NCBI RefSeq assembly: GCF_002967715.1
Contig: NZ_PUIA01000035.1
Coordinates: 310,001-374,000, forward strand
Source: Blastopirellula marina
GTDB lineage: Bacteria; Planctomycetota; Planctomycetia; Pirellulales; Pirellulaceae
Direction: 5' to 3'
Length of the DNA stretch: 64,000 bases
Below, in pieces: positions 1 through 9,022 of this stretch. Positions within the stretch are counted from its first letter, which is position 1. Each line of letters opens with the position of its first letter. The position numbers and the translations under genes were made by a program. A model generated the notes under the pieces. It did not search any database, had not been told where the DNA came from, and saw only the letters and a list, made by a program, of their open reading frames with translations.

Positions 1-459
1 GGCCTGACCAACGTGGCGACCTTCATGGTCGGCCCCGAGCGGTGGGACACGCCGTTCATGTTCGAGAGCCTGTTTGACAAACCGCGCAGCCATCACGGAA
101 TGTCGCACGATCAATCGCACATGATCGACGACCTGTTGAAGGTCGACGAGTTCCACATGCAGCAGTTCGCCTACATGGCCGGTAAGATGGACCGCATTGT
201 CGAAGCGGACGGCACATCGCTGTTGGACAACACGCTCTTTACGTACGGTAGCGGCCTGGGGGATGGTTCCACCCATCAGTACAACGACCTACCGCTGGTC
301 GTCGCCGGGGGTGGCAGCAAGGTGAAAACGGGGCAGCATATCAACATGCCAGAAGGAACTCCGCTGGCCAACCTGTGGCTGACCCAAGCCCAGATGATGG
401 GGCTGGAGATCGACGAGTTCGCCGATAGCCGCGGCACCATCGACGCGATACGTGCTTAG
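1..459 (+). CDS. DUF1552-like protein, C-terminal part (5' truncated)
   Basis: The reading frame is open from base 1 and ends at a stop at 457-459, so only the last ~152 residues are present; the gene begins outside the window. The visible part contains a stretch reading FTYGSGLGDGSTHQYNDLP followed by a glycine-rich VVAGGGSKVKTGQH segment. I recognise this as the C-terminal pattern of the DUF1552 secreted proteins common in planctomycetes, distantly related to the sulfatase/DUF1501 group. Family members often sit beside cytochrome-c containing DUF1592/DUF1587 proteins. Here the large cytochrome protein at 1478-5368 lies on the other strand. The biochemical function of DUF1552 is not established. 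Family call fairly sure; role unknown. Confidence 0.8.
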   Translation, partial: GLTNVATFMVGPERWDTPFMFESLFDKPRSHHGMSHDQSHMIDDLLKVDEFHMQQFAYMAGKMDRIVEADGTSLLDNTLFTYGSGLGDGSTHQYNDLPLVVAGGGSKVKTGQHINMPEGTPLANLWLTQAQMMGLEIDEFADSRGTIDAIRA

Positions 460-475
460 TGCCGGTCCTATCGCA

Positions 476-901
476 ATGCCAAGTCCAATCGCCGAAAACA
501 TCATCTTACGCTGGCATCCACCTCAACAGGGCAGCGGCTTGGGTGAAATGTGGTTCCTCCGCGGCATCCATCCCGACGGTTCTTACTACGGAGAGATTCA
601 CGTCCGCATCCAAGGAAAGCTTGTGGGTACTTCGGTACAGGGAGCCATTTCAGCAAGCCAGCGTCATGAAATCGGCGAGTTGATAAAGAGCCTGTCGCAG
701 TACGAACCAAGTGTTCGCCTCCCGAGTGGTTCCTGGAACGGCTTGATTGCGACCGGGCCGATTGGGAGTCCCGTAGTCGTGCTCAAATATGCTGCGGCCG
801 AGTGTCCGCATAAAGAGATCGCTGATAAATTCGCACGCATCGTTACGCTCGTCGAACCTCATTTGGCCGTGGCAGCCGAGACGCTACGAAGCGGTTGCTA
901 G
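476..901 (+). CDS. hypothetical protein
   Basis: A 141-residue protein that I do not recognise. I prefer the ATG at 476 because it removes the overlap with the preceding gene; a GTG at 452 would overlap its end by 8 bases. There is no signal peptide or membrane segment. The middle contains several glycine/aromatic rich strands (GLGEMWFLRGIHPDGSYYGE), which suggests a beta-rich fold. The end has a helix with cysteine residues. It follows the DUF1552-like gene at 16 bp on the same strand, so co-transcription is possible, though a link in function is only a guess. Confidence 0.6.
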   Translation: MPSPIAENIILRWHPPQQGSGLGEMWFLRGIHPDGSYYGEIHVRIQGKLVGTSVQGAISASQRHEIGELIKSLSQYEPSVRLPSGSWNGLIATGPIGSPVVVLKYAAAECPHKEIADKFARIVTLVEPHLAVAAETLRSGC

Positions 902-943
902 TGCCTGATTCTGATGGGGTCAACCGAATCTGTCGCAGGTGGC

Positions 944-1387
944 TTACGGTGCGAATGGACGATGCATCTCAGGCATGCCGGCGTGGGCTTTGGCCTTGAT
1001 TTCGTCCCCCATCTGGCGACTTCTCTCGAAGCTCTCTGCCATCCTGGTATTCCGATCGGCAACCTTGGCTCGGATTTCGGTAACAGTCATCCCGTGCAGT
1101 GGTTTCAACACTTCGACCGGGGGCGTCTCGATACCATTGAGTGCATCGACATGCTGCTGCGAACGTGCTCCGGTCATGATAAGCATCGACCGGGCATCCG
1201 CGATGAACTCGCGTCTCTCGATCTCGCTCATGCCGCTCACCATTTGGTTCAGTGAAGTACGCAGAGTCTCTTCGCTGGTGGCATCCAGCCGGGGTTCCAT
1301 CAGCGGGCCACAGCCCAACGCCAATCCAAACAGCAACCAACTAGCCACCAGCGACAATCTTCCATACAAGCTCATCATCGGTTCCAT
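944..1387 (-). CDS. small predicted lipoprotein
   Basis: About 147 residues from the ATG at 1387; ATGs at 1378 and 1375 are equally possible, and all give the same hydrophobic leader. The leader runs LVASWLLFGLALGC and ends with a Cys preceded by A-L-G, an acceptable but imperfect lipobox. The mature part is helical and charged. It carries regularly spaced acidic/hydrophobic residues (SEIERREFIADARSM), like the small DUF6694-type lipoproteins of planctomycetes. A second small lipoprotein with similar composition is at 40875-41189. Function unknown; export to a membrane is inferred only from the leader. Confidence 0.6.
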   Translation of the reverse strand: MEPMMSLYGRLSLVASWLLFGLALGCGPLMEPRLDATSEETLRTSLNQMVSGMSEIERREFIADARSMLIMTGARSQQHVDALNGIETPPVEVLKPLHGMTVTEIRAKVADRNTRMAESFERSRQMGDEIKAKAHAGMPEMHRPFAP

Positions 1388-1477
1388 AGTAAAGAGCAAC
1401 GACTCACCATGCGTGGTAGAAGTCTAAACCATGCCACAGCCAAATTAAAGCAGAATCCGACATGCGATTCATATGAT

Positions 1478-4400
1478 TTAGTTCGCCGCGTCTGACTCCT
1501 TCAACCGATGAATCGTGTTGTGAATCCGCACCTCGACCGGTTTCCCTTCGGCCGACTTCAGGAAGCAGCGAATCTCCATGCCCCAGGTTGGTTCGATCTC
1601 AGGCAGGGTCAGTGCAACGGTGGTTCCGTCGGCCGATAGCTTCGCGGCGCTGACCTTCCAGGGACGCTCGTTGAGGTGTTTCGATCCGTAGTTCTTGCTG
1701 CGCAGCAGGTTCCACGCGGTGATCGCGTAGTTGTCCGGATTGGTCGCCGTGGCCGGATCGAGTTTACCACTGAACGTCATCTGAACGCCGTCGATGGTCG
1801 CGTTCAGTCCGATCGGCAAATAAACCGACTGCTCGGTGCGGCGAATGCGATAGAAGCCGCCAGGCTGCTGCTGATTGCTGCCCCAGGCAAACATACCGCA
1901 AGCATACAACTGGCCATCGGCCGGGCTGAAACGACCACGTGCGATGCCGGTAGGGAACTGCGGCAGTGGCAACTCGCACATGCCTCCTTGCTTCACGCCA
2001 TCGACCGTTTCAAACGGAACGATATACACCTTGCCGTACCCGTACGACAGATTGAGCAGCGATCCGCCGAGATTCCCCCAGCAATCTTTCGGCACCCACA
2101 ATAGCTCTGCCGGCGAACGGTCGAACTCGTTGGTAATCCAAACCAGGGGAGGGACCATCGCGTCGTCCGATTCGTCGGTCACGTCGTGGTAGCCATACAT
2201 GTTGCCATAGAAGCCCCCTGGCTCGACCCAGTTGATGCGGTTCTTCGGGTTCCAGTGTCCTTCCTGGTCGGTCACAACGAACGTGCCATCGGGGTTCAAG
2301 CATACGCCGTTAGCAGCGCGAAAGCCGGTGGCCAGTATATCGGTTTTGCTGCCATCCGGCGAAACTCGCAGCAGCGTTCCATGGTGCGGTACCACGGCAG
2401 TTAACGCGTGCCGGGCCGACTTCGCGTAGTAGAAGTTGCCGTCGTCGTCGACCTGCAACCCCATCGCGAACTCGTGAAAATGCTCGGTGACCTGGTGATC
2501 ATTGTTGAAGCACTCGTAGTAATCCGTTTCCAGATCGCCATTGAGGTCACGCAGGATCACGATCTGGTCGCGGCAGGTCACGTAGATCGCTCCGTTGACA
2601 ATCTTCAAACCCAACGGTTGAAACAGGCCAGATGCAATGCGACGCCAACGAAGCGCACCATCGTTCGCCATCAGGCCATCGACCAGCCATACATCGCCGT
2701 CCCAGGCACACACGGCCGCGCGGTCGCTGCCAGGGTAGAAGTCGAACCCGGTCAGCCGCATCTGGGCGTTCCACGGATTGTTATCGGGCAAGGTCAACAC
2801 ATCGGCCGCAAACGGACCACCCTCGGTCCCTGGCACCGTTTTCGTTTCCAGCACTTCCGTCCACCGCGCAGGAGTTCCTTGCGTGGCCATCTTCAGGTCA
2901 GGCGTGTCGCCGGAAGTCAGCTTCACGGCATTGACAATCTGATCGACATCCTTAGCTTCTTCCGCCGAAGTAAACCACAACGTGAACTTCGCTGGCTTAT
3001 CGCTGGCTGGCAAGTCCAATAGAAGAGCCTTTCCGGCGATACGAAAAGCGGCCGCCGATGGCGGATTTTTCAGTCCAGCAATGAGGTAATTCCGGGCAAA
3101 AGACTGGCGAGCACCCCGGATGATTTCTGCTTCAAGCTTCTCTTTTGACGGCGTAAATAAATTACCTTTCGGCAAGACATCGCTATGCCACAGGGGGACA
3201 GGCCGCGGTTGGCTGGTAAAGTCTCCGATTGCCTCAGGGGATAGCTTTTCCGAATAGAATCGCAGCGATTCGATCTCTCCTTGATATTTGCCAGGGTCCG
3301 GAAAATTAGGGCTGGCATAGCCCATTCTCACCACCGTGCCCTTCAGTGTTTGTTTCGGACGAAGTTCTTTCTGCGCGTCAAGCTTGCCATCGATCCACAA
3401 CGAGGCTATTCCGGTCGTCTGATCCCAGGTCATCGCCACGTCATGCCACTTGTCGTCGTTGACGCTTGTCTTCGAGGTTACCACGCCGACCCAGCCAATG
3501 TCGTAACACAGCTTGCCCCCACGCACGAAGAAGACCTTGCCATCAGGAACCCACTTCGGGTCAGGCGTAGTCTGGGCGAAGATCGGGCCGCCTAGTTTCG
3601 TGCGAATGCGAGCCGAGATGCTGAAATCGGACTTCGTCATGTCGAACGCATCGCCTGTTTTGATTTGCACCGACGTTGCGCCATCAAACTTCAGACCTTC
3701 AGATTTTGGTGCAGCGTCTTTGCCAGCCTGGACGACATAGGCCGAGTCATCGCTCTTCCACTTCGCCAGCTCGGACTGATCGTAAAATCCGCCGGGCAAA
3801 TCGGCCACACGCATGACGAGTTTGTGATCGTGCGGGGCGATCTCGAAGTGCCGGGCAAAGACAGCCGGCGTATCGACCAGCAGTTGGGGCATCTCCAGAA
3901 TCTCGGCCTTGCCAACCGAATAGCTGATGATGCGATCGTTGCCATGGCGATATAGCCCGTGGTACTTGGCCCACGATGACGGCAGAGGCCCATAGCGGCG
4001 GCCGTCGCGTCCGAGGACGCGAGGATCGGCGAACGAACCGTCCTCAGGGTTCGCCCAGCCTGGGGCCGTTTTGTTGGCGGCGAGTACCTGCCCGACGATA
4101 TGCGGGTGGACGCCATGCTTGCCGTCGAAGTGGATGCCTTGCCAGTCAATGAAACCCTTCCCTTGCCAAGCCGCGGCCATACGCATCGTGTCGTGATCGA
4201 AGATCATCCAGCGACTGCCACGCGAAACGCCGCCAGTGCCATCATCCAACCGCGTGGCGATCCCTTTGTAGGCAAAGTTCGAGCCGTCATTACCGACTTC
4301 GTACGTATTGATCAGCGACGGACCATAGTCCATGGTGATCCAGGGCTGCATGGGCGAAGGATCGGGCCCGCGAAAATCTCCCGTGGGCAAGCTCTTCAAG

Positions 4401-5368
4401 TAAGTGTCGTCAACCTTCGCATACTGCGCCGGGTTGTTCGGCTTGAAGTAGGCCTCGCGGATGTAATGAATCACGTCGTATTTCTGCTGCGGCACCATCC
4501 ATCCTTGCGGCTGCATCATGCCGAAGCCGTGCGTCAGCGTTTGATACATGCCGTGCGGATCGATGCGGTTCTTCAGCTTGGCTGACGCGAAGCGAGGCGA
4601 AGTTGGCAGCGATCCAGCTTTGTCGTGGGTACCGTGGCAATTGGCGCATACCCGCGTGTAGATGGCCTCGCCTCGCTTGAAGCTGGCATCGTTCAAGTCA
4701 GCAATCAAGCCAGCGTGGTCGATCCGTTTTTCATACTCGGGAACCGGTTTCACCGCATACAAATGGGGAGCCGGTTCGAGGTTCCTCGCTGCGATGCGAC
4801 CACCGTCACGAACTTTGATCAGGTAACGCACCAGGTCCAGAAACTGCTGCCGGCTTGATAGCTGGTTGGCAAGGCCTGCTGGCATAAGCGACTGCTTACC
4901 GGCCGTTTGGGCTTCGATGTCATCGGTGGGAATCGTATGCCGCTGCTGGGCACCGGTCAGTTCTTGGAGCACAACCTGTTCGGGCGTGCTTTCGACTTGT
5001 CGCCCAGTGATCACCTTTCCGTGGACCGTCAAAATGCTGACCGCCTCGAAGCCTTCGCGGATCTGCTTCGAGGGGGACAGGATCGCGTCAACAAGGTCGG
5101 CATCCGACGGCAGCTTCTTCCACTGCGTCAGGTCCGGGCCAAGCAGGGCCTGGTCATCCATCGCATGGCACGACCGACACGCCATCTGCGGCTGATAGAA
5201 CAAGATCGCACCGCGTTTGGCGTCGCCCAACTGCTTCGCTTCAACAGCAAGCTGCTGGGGATCGATCGCCTGAAGCTGCTGCTCCAGCGTTTTCCCGAGC
5301 AAAGTCGGGGCAGAAAGAGTGATAAGCAGCAGGACGAATGCCGTTAAGCAAAAGGGATAACGCAACAT
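1478..5368 (-). CDS. large secreted di-haem cytochrome c / LamG / beta-propeller protein
   Basis: A 1296-residue secreted protein with a Sec signal (residues 1-25, LTAFVLLLITLSAPTLLG). A first haem motif CRSCH lies at residues 64-68 in a PVC-type cytochrome region, and a second, CANCH, at 241-245. Residues ~345-420 read MDYGPSLINTYEVG and SRGSRWMIFDHDTMRM, the pattern I associate with planctomycete cytochrome proteins carrying DUF6797. Residues ~560-715 form a LamG/concanavalin-like domain (FDGATSVQIKTGDAF). From ~870 on there are glucose/sorbosone-dehydrogenase-like propeller strands (YYAKSARHALTAVVPHHGTLLRV). These large proteins are thought to take part in periplasmic electron transfer during polysaccharide or sugar oxidation; the substrate here is unknown. 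Start is an ATG directly before the signal peptide. Confidence 0.85.
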   Translation of the reverse strand: MLRYPFCLTAFVLLLITLSAPTLLGKTLEQQLQAIDPQQLAVEAKQLGDAKRGAILFYQPQMACRSCHAMDDQALLGPDLTQWKKLPSDADLVDAILSPSKQIREGFEAVSILTVHGKVITGRQVESTPEQVVLQELTGAQQRHTIPTDDIEAQTAGKQSLMPAGLANQLSSRQQFLDLVRYLIKVRDGGRIAARNLEPAPHLYAVKPVPEYEKRIDHAGLIADLNDASFKRGEAIYTRVCANCHGTHDKAGSLPTSPRFASAKLKNRIDPHGMYQTLTHGFGMMQPQGWMVPQQKYDVIHYIREAYFKPNNPAQYAKVDDTYLKSLPTGDFRGPDPSPMQPWITMDYGPSLINTYEVGNDGSNFAYKGIATRLDDGTGGVSRGSRWMIFDHDTMRMAAAWQGKGFIDWQGIHFDGKHGVHPHIVGQVLAANKTAPGWANPEDGSFADPRVLGRDGRRYGPLPSSWAKYHGLYRHGNDRIISYSVGKAEILEMPQLLVDTPAVFARHFEIAPHDHKLVMRVADLPGGFYDQSELAKWKSDDSAYVVQAGKDAAPKSEGLKFDGATSVQIKTGDAFDMTKSDFSISARIRTKLGGPIFAQTTPDPKWVPDGKVFFVRGGKLCYDIGWVGVVTSKTSVNDDKWHDVAMTWDQTTGIASLWIDGKLDAQKELRPKQTLKGTVVRMGYASPNFPDPGKYQGEIESLRFYSEKLSPEAIGDFTSQPRPVPLWHSDVLPKGNLFTPSKEKLEAEIIRGARQSFARNYLIAGLKNPPSAAAFRIAGKALLLDLPASDKPAKFTLWFTSAEEAKDVDQIVNAVKLTSGDTPDLKMATQGTPARWTEVLETKTVPGTEGGPFAADVLTLPDNNPWNAQMRLTGFDFYPGSDRAAVCAWDGDVWLVDGLMANDGALRWRRIASGLFQPLGLKIVNGAIYVTCRDQIVILRDLNGDLETDYYECFNNDHQVTEHFHEFAMGLQVDDDGNFYYAKSARHALTAVVPHHGTLLRVSPDGSKTDILATGFRAANGVCLNPDGTFVVTDQEGHWNPKNRINWVEPGGFYGNMYGYHDVTDESDDAMVPPLVWITNEFDRSPAELLWVPKDCWGNLGGSLLNLSYGYGKVYIVPFETVDGVKQGGMCELPLPQFPTGIARGRFSPADGQLYACGMFAWGSNQQQPGGFYRIRRTEQSVYLPIGLNATIDGVQMTFSGKLDPATATNPDNYAITAWNLLRSKNYGSKHLNERPWKVSAAKLSADGTTVALTLPEIEPTWGMEIRCFLKSAEGKPVEVRIHNTIHRLKESDAAN

Positions 5369-5850
5369 GGATATCTTGGCGTCTGGAAATGGATGAGGGG
5401 ACGAGCAAGCGTGATCGATGGCACACCCCGGAAGTGATCCGTTAGGCTTGAAGAGAGTCTATTTTAGCCTGCGAAGTCTGGGGAAACTATGATTTTTACG
5501 ACAGCGACACCGTATACCAGCGCATAGTACAGGCCGCAATTGACAGGAATTGCTTTGTTTCCCCAACCACACGATTCCCTTTGCCAATTGCTCCTGAGAG
5601 TCGAAGCGGCTTGCTTACTGGTGGCCATCGCTGTGGGATCCGCTCGTGCCAGGGAACTTACGCATGTCTGATCGCGCGGAATATTCGCCAGCACACCTGA
5701 CCATACCATGCGATTGCAGTCCATAGCATTTAACACCGGCTGACTGCGTTAACGTTCCATTATTCTAACCTTATACTCTTTGCATTATGACTTGTATTAT
5801 GAGACAATCGCGATCCTAATCCCTGGAAACGCGAAACTGGAGTGCTACCA
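5369..5850. other. non-coding stretch upstream of the DUF3990-like locus
   Basis: Between two divergent genes. Apart from the promoter-like site at 5749-5777 I see no gene. The reverse-strand frame at 5464-5736 has cysteine/serine rich low-information sequence and no ribosome-binding context, so I regard it as chance. The last ~100 bases before the DUF3990-like gene are clearly richer in A+T than the surroundings. Confidence 0.5.
5749..5777 (+). promoter_or_regulatory. putative sigma70-type promoter of the DUF3990-like locus
   Basis: TTAACG at 5749-5754 and TATACT at 5772-5777 are separated by exactly 17 bases. The -10 box matches the consensus at five of six positions and the -35 at four. 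It lies about 75 bases upstream of the first gene of the accessory locus, in an A+T-rich patch. Promoter rules in planctomycetes are poorly known, so this is a suggestion. Confidence 0.4.
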
Positions 5851-6453
5851 TTGCCCATCTTAGCCCAGGCGTCCGGCTGGAAGCCGCCACGCAACAAGTA
5901 CGTTACCCTTTATCACGGCTGCACGACGAAGGATCGGGATGAAATCGAGAAGCATGGAGTCAAACCGCAGTTAGGCCGGGCGAACACCGACTTCGGCCAG
6001 GGCTTCTACACAACCACGCTTGAACGCCAAGCCAAGCACTGGGCATGGGCTCGCTTCTATCACCCAAGGTTCTCCCGAACTTCCGGCTACCAACCGGTAG
6101 TACTCACCTTTCACGTCGAGCGTCACCAACTGGCCAAACTTGACGTTCTTTCGTTTCAACTGGGTGATTATCTCCAGGAAGATTTTTGGAGTCTTGTGCA
6201 ACATTGCCGCCAGAGCAGCACGCCGTCTAGCTCGCAAACGCCTCAAATCAACCATCATGATGGGCCTCATGCCCAGCACAACGGCGAGTGGTACGACATC
6301 GTGTGTGGCCCGGTATCGGCGTTCTGGAAACAACGATCGGCCATGCAGGATTCAGACCAGTTCAGCTTCCATACCGATGCGGCGGCTCAACTGTTGAATG
6401 TTTTGATCCATAGCAACGACAAAAGCAAATACGACTCACAGATTATCCAGTAG
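5851..6453 (+). CDS. DUF3990-like protein, predicted ADP-ribosyltransferase fold (candidate toxin)
   Basis: About 200 residues from a TTG at 5851, preceded at a good distance by CTGGAG; a GTG at 5842 is the alternative. The N-terminal half shows the DUF3990 signature: LYHGCTT (His22), then an ~25-residue spacer with I-x-x-x-G-V, then TDFGQGFYTTT (residues 46-56) followed by QAKHWAWARF. DUF3990 is regarded as a member of the ADP-ribosyltransferase superfamily and occurs in toxin modules. The Y-H-G strand and the F-G-x-G-F-Y strand would line the NAD pocket. The later NGEWYDIVCGPVS is a further typical piece. It is followed by an 81-residue protein 16 bases downstream and a membrane protein, a toxin/partner/membrane layout. 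ART-type activity is inferred, not shown. Confidence 0.7.
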   Translation: MPILAQASGWKPPRNKYVTLYHGCTTKDRDEIEKHGVKPQLGRANTDFGQGFYTTTLERQAKHWAWARFYHPRFSRTSGYQPVVLTFHVERHQLAKLDVLSFQLGDYLQEDFWSLVQHCRQSSTPSSSQTPQINHHDGPHAQHNGEWYDIVCGPVSAFWKQRSAMQDSDQFSFHTDAAAQLLNVLIHSNDKSKYDSQIIQ

Positions 6454-6469
6454 ATTGGAAAACCATCTT

Positions 6470-6715
6470 ATGAGCGAACCTAAACCACCTCCTAGTCGCG
6501 AAGAATTGGTTCGAGGGTTTTGGTCGGATGTACGCAAGGGCCTGATCAATTCGTATAGGCACTCACAGGAAAGTGCCGACTTCGGCATTGGACGCTACCG
6601 ACTGGAAACCGAAGACCGCAAGGTCGGTGACGCCGTTTACAACCAAGGGGTCGAGCTCACAACAGAAGTGGTGCATCGGATCATCGAGCATGGTCTCCCC
6701 GAAGTCATAAGTTAG
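6470..6715 (+). CDS. small protein partner of the DUF3990-like gene (candidate antitoxin)
   Basis: An 81-residue protein from ATG 6470, 16 bases after the DUF3990-like stop. A TTG at 6455 is possible but unneeded. It is unrecognised. It has a charged N-terminal helix (SREELVRGFWSDVRKGL), a central GIGRYRLETEDRKVGDAVYNQG and a C-terminal helix ending HRIIEHGLPEV. There is no signal peptide or membrane segment. Small size, tight spacing and position directly behind a putative ADP-ribosyltransferase make an immunity or antitoxin role plausible, but no antitoxin family motif is visible. Confidence 0.65.
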   Translation: MSEPKPPPSREELVRGFWSDVRKGLINSYRHSQESADFGIGRYRLETEDRKVGDAVYNQGVELTTEVVHRIIEHGLPEVIS

Positions 6716-6745
6716 CAACACGATTTACCAGCCAGGAACTTACAA

Positions 6746-7801
6746 ATGAACTTTCTGTATTGGATTGGCCTGCTTCTCACCCTGATCGCTGGCGTCTTGA
6801 TTGGTCTCGTCTTGTATTATTTTGTGGGACAAGAAGGTGTCTTCAAATTCATATCGGTTGCAATCGCCGGTGGTTTCGGCGGCATGATTCACGGATTGAT
6901 CGAGGACGGCGGCTCCGGGAAGTTACGCATGCCTCGCAGCGAAATCACCACCGACAATGACACCGTCGCAGATCTTGGGATCATTGGTGAGTGGCTCGTG
7001 GGCATGATGGGAGCCATCGTCAGTATCCTGGTCATCGCCGTTTTTCTCGGATCTGATCCCTTCACGGACCCCAATTCTCCCGTCAGCGTCTTCCGGCTTA
7101 TCGCCTTTGGGGCCCTGGCAGGGTTCGCCGCCCGCCAGTTCCTGCCGAACCTGGCCAAGAAATTCTCGGATCAATTGAATGAAGAGTTTAAGACCCACAC
7201 CAACGCCGCTGAGAAGAAAATCAAGGATACGGCCGCAACGTCTACGGCACGGCAGGAAGCACTTGTTGAACAGACCCGTATCGCCACCCGATCTCAAGAG
7301 AACGTAGCGGCTTTTCTAGCGCAGGGTGAATTCAACTTAGAAACCCTCGAACCGCTCGTACAACAGTTCACGGCCATAACGCACCAATCTCATCCCGAAT
7401 ATCGCGAACGCGTTCGGGCGATGATGAATGTTGCCGATCAAATGGCTGAACTTACGCCGCCGACTCCAGCCGTTAAGCAGGTTATTGCACAGCATATTAC
7501 TTCGGCACAGCAGAAAGCATGGCTGCTCCCGTTGTCGACCATAATTGCCTCGAAGCCTGAAGAAGGGGATGCGATCTGCCTATTGGATGCCTATGACAGG
7601 GCTCTGAGCGACGCGGCTGTACGTGATGTAAGTAAGTTCATCTTGTATCGTATCTTGCTGGCGATCATGGCCCTGTCGGATGCGTTTCTACTTTCGGACG
7701 AGCAAAAGCCGCGGGCTCAGCAAATCGCCCAGGCCTGCCAGTTGATCGACGACAAGAGCCTGGCCAAACGAGCTGAAGTTGTCTTGGAGATGCTGAAATA
7801 G
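6746..7801 (+). CDS. four-helix membrane protein with cytoplasmic helical domain
   Basis: 351 residues. Four hydrophobic segments lie in the first ~150 residues: ~5-27 (FLYWIGLLLTLIAGVLIG), ~34-55 (FKFISVAIAGGFGGMIHG), ~78-100 (GEWLVGMMGAIVSILVIAV) and ~112-132 (FRLIAFGALAGFAARQFL). The rest is soluble and largely helical, with a coiled-coil-like stretch at ~145-185 and a possible helical repeat domain to the end. I do not recognise the family. It starts 30 bases after the small partner gene and is probably co-transcribed, which makes it the third component of the DUF3990-like locus. Membrane anchoring or a pore-like role would be speculation. Confidence 0.7.
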   Translation: MNFLYWIGLLLTLIAGVLIGLVLYYFVGQEGVFKFISVAIAGGFGGMIHGLIEDGGSGKLRMPRSEITTDNDTVADLGIIGEWLVGMMGAIVSILVIAVFLGSDPFTDPNSPVSVFRLIAFGALAGFAARQFLPNLAKKFSDQLNEEFKTHTNAAEKKIKDTAATSTARQEALVEQTRIATRSQENVAAFLAQGEFNLETLEPLVQQFTAITHQSHPEYRERVRAMMNVADQMAELTPPTPAVKQVIAQHITSAQQKAWLLPLSTIIASKPEEGDAICLLDAYDRALSDAAVRDVSKFILYRILLAIMALSDAFLLSDEQKPRAQQIAQACQLIDDKSLAKRAEVVLEMLK

Positions 7802-7892
7802 AAAGTCCGATGCAATCGACGAGCAGGCAATACCATCTGGTATGATCACGGCACTGAACATCCGTTTTCCGTGCATCCGTCGAGCGAGCATC

Positions 7893-8303
7893 ATGCAAGT
7901 CGAACAAGCCACTCCCAAAACCGATGGCGTCGAAGACGCCGTGATCGCCATCCTTTCGCAGAATGCCCAGGCCACTGGCTTTCCGTTTCGGCCAGAGCCG
8001 GTTGTGCTGAAGATCGAAGAAGAGGGGAGGGTGATCGCCGGACTGGTGGGCTTTACAAACTGGGAGTGGCTCTATATCGAGACGCTGGCGGTGGATGCCG
8101 CGTATCGCGGGAAAGGTCTCGGAAGCAAGCTCGTTGAGCAGGCCGAGCGAATCGCACTCGAACGAGCCTGCCGCGGTGTCTGGGTCGATACGTTTACGTT
8201 TCAGTCGCCAGAGTTTTATTCGCGACTTGGGTACAAGCCGTTTGGTCAGCTAGAGGACTTCCCGCAAGGGCAGCGGCGGATCTTTCTGCGGAAGCTGCTG
8301 TAG
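7893..8303 (+). CDS. GNAT family N-acetyltransferase
   Basis: 136 residues from ATG 7893 (an upstream ATG at 7842 would add 17 residues that do not fit the fold). Typical GNAT order: beta strand VIAGLVGFTNWEWLYIETLAVD, then the acetyl-CoA loop YRGKGLGSKLVEQAE (R/Q-x-x-G-x-G/A), then strand CRGVWVDTFTFQSPEFYSRLGY with the conserved F-Y-x-x-x-G-Y. The substrate is not predictable. The gene stands alone, facing a convergent gene 6 bases away. Confidence 0.85.
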   Translation: MQVEQATPKTDGVEDAVIAILSQNAQATGFPFRPEPVVLKIEEEGRVIAGLVGFTNWEWLYIETLAVDAAYRGKGLGSKLVEQAERIALERACRGVWVDTFTFQSPEFYSRLGYKPFGQLEDFPQGQRRIFLRKLL

Positions 8304-8309
8304 CGGGCT

Positions 8310-8885
8310 TCAGTCGATCGATACCGAACGATGCTTGAAGTGCAGAATGGCCTGGTTGGGTGACAGGTTAAAGATGGCGCGGGGGTTGGCGATCCAGCGG
8401 TCGCCATCGTATTCAAAGACACCCGTCGCGGCCCGGAGATTGCCGACGGCCTCGACCTCTTCCATGTCTCCTCCTTCGATGGCTTCGAACCGTACGGTCA
8501 AAGAGACGAACGCGCGCAACAGACCGTACTCTTCATCGCAGGCATATTGAACGTCGTCGCCAAACTCGCAATCGACCCAGCGCAAACCGCGTGGCTTGCC
8601 ACTGGCAGCGGCGGCTTTCAAGAATTCAGCCTCCAACCACTCTCGGCGGAGACGGAACCGCTGCTTGGCTTGCTCCTGATTCTTGCTGCTCAGTCGGTAC
8701 CGGCGACGACCGCGGATCCACTCCACCAATCCCCACGTACCTATCAAAACGACGAGGACCACAATCGAGACCCAAATTGAGATCCACATCGTCCACATGG
8801 TCATCATCCTCAGCCAAAAGTCGACTTGGGCATTGCCCAGAAAAGCTAGTAGGGGCATCACCCATTCGAAACCATTAAGATGCAT
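8310..8885 (-). CDS. hypothetical membrane protein
   Basis: 191 residues. One clear membrane segment at ~30-52 (MTMWTMWISIWVSIVVLVVLIGTWG) is followed by a basic stretch (WIRGRRRYRLSSKNQEQAKQRFRLRREW) and a soluble domain with strands such as LLRAFVSLTVRFEAIEGG and WIANPRAIFNL. The basic stretch after the helix suggests a cytoplasmic C-terminus. No family recognised. It is transcribed away from the GYF-domain gene. Confidence 0.65.
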   Translation of the reverse strand: MHLNGFEWVMPLLAFLGNAQVDFWLRMMTMWTMWISIWVSIVVLVVLIGTWGLVEWIRGRRRYRLSSKNQEQAKQRFRLRREWLEAEFLKAAAASGKPRGLRWVDCEFGDDVQYACDEEYGLLRAFVSLTVRFEAIEGGDMEEVEAVGNLRAATGVFEYDGDRWIANPRAIFNLSPNQAILHFKHRSVSID

Positions 8886-9022
8886 TTAATTCTAAGGACG
8901 ACCAGCCCATAAATACAACGAGTTTTAACGCAACTTGACCAATGCTGGCACGTGCGGCGTCAAGAAGCTACCATAGTCGCCAATTCGCTGTCTTATCAAA
9001 ACTCTTTCCTTTGCGTCATCGT

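Noticed and set aside
5464-5736. 90-residue reverse frame
   Set aside because: No start context and no domain; Ser/Cys-rich mixture in an intergenic region.
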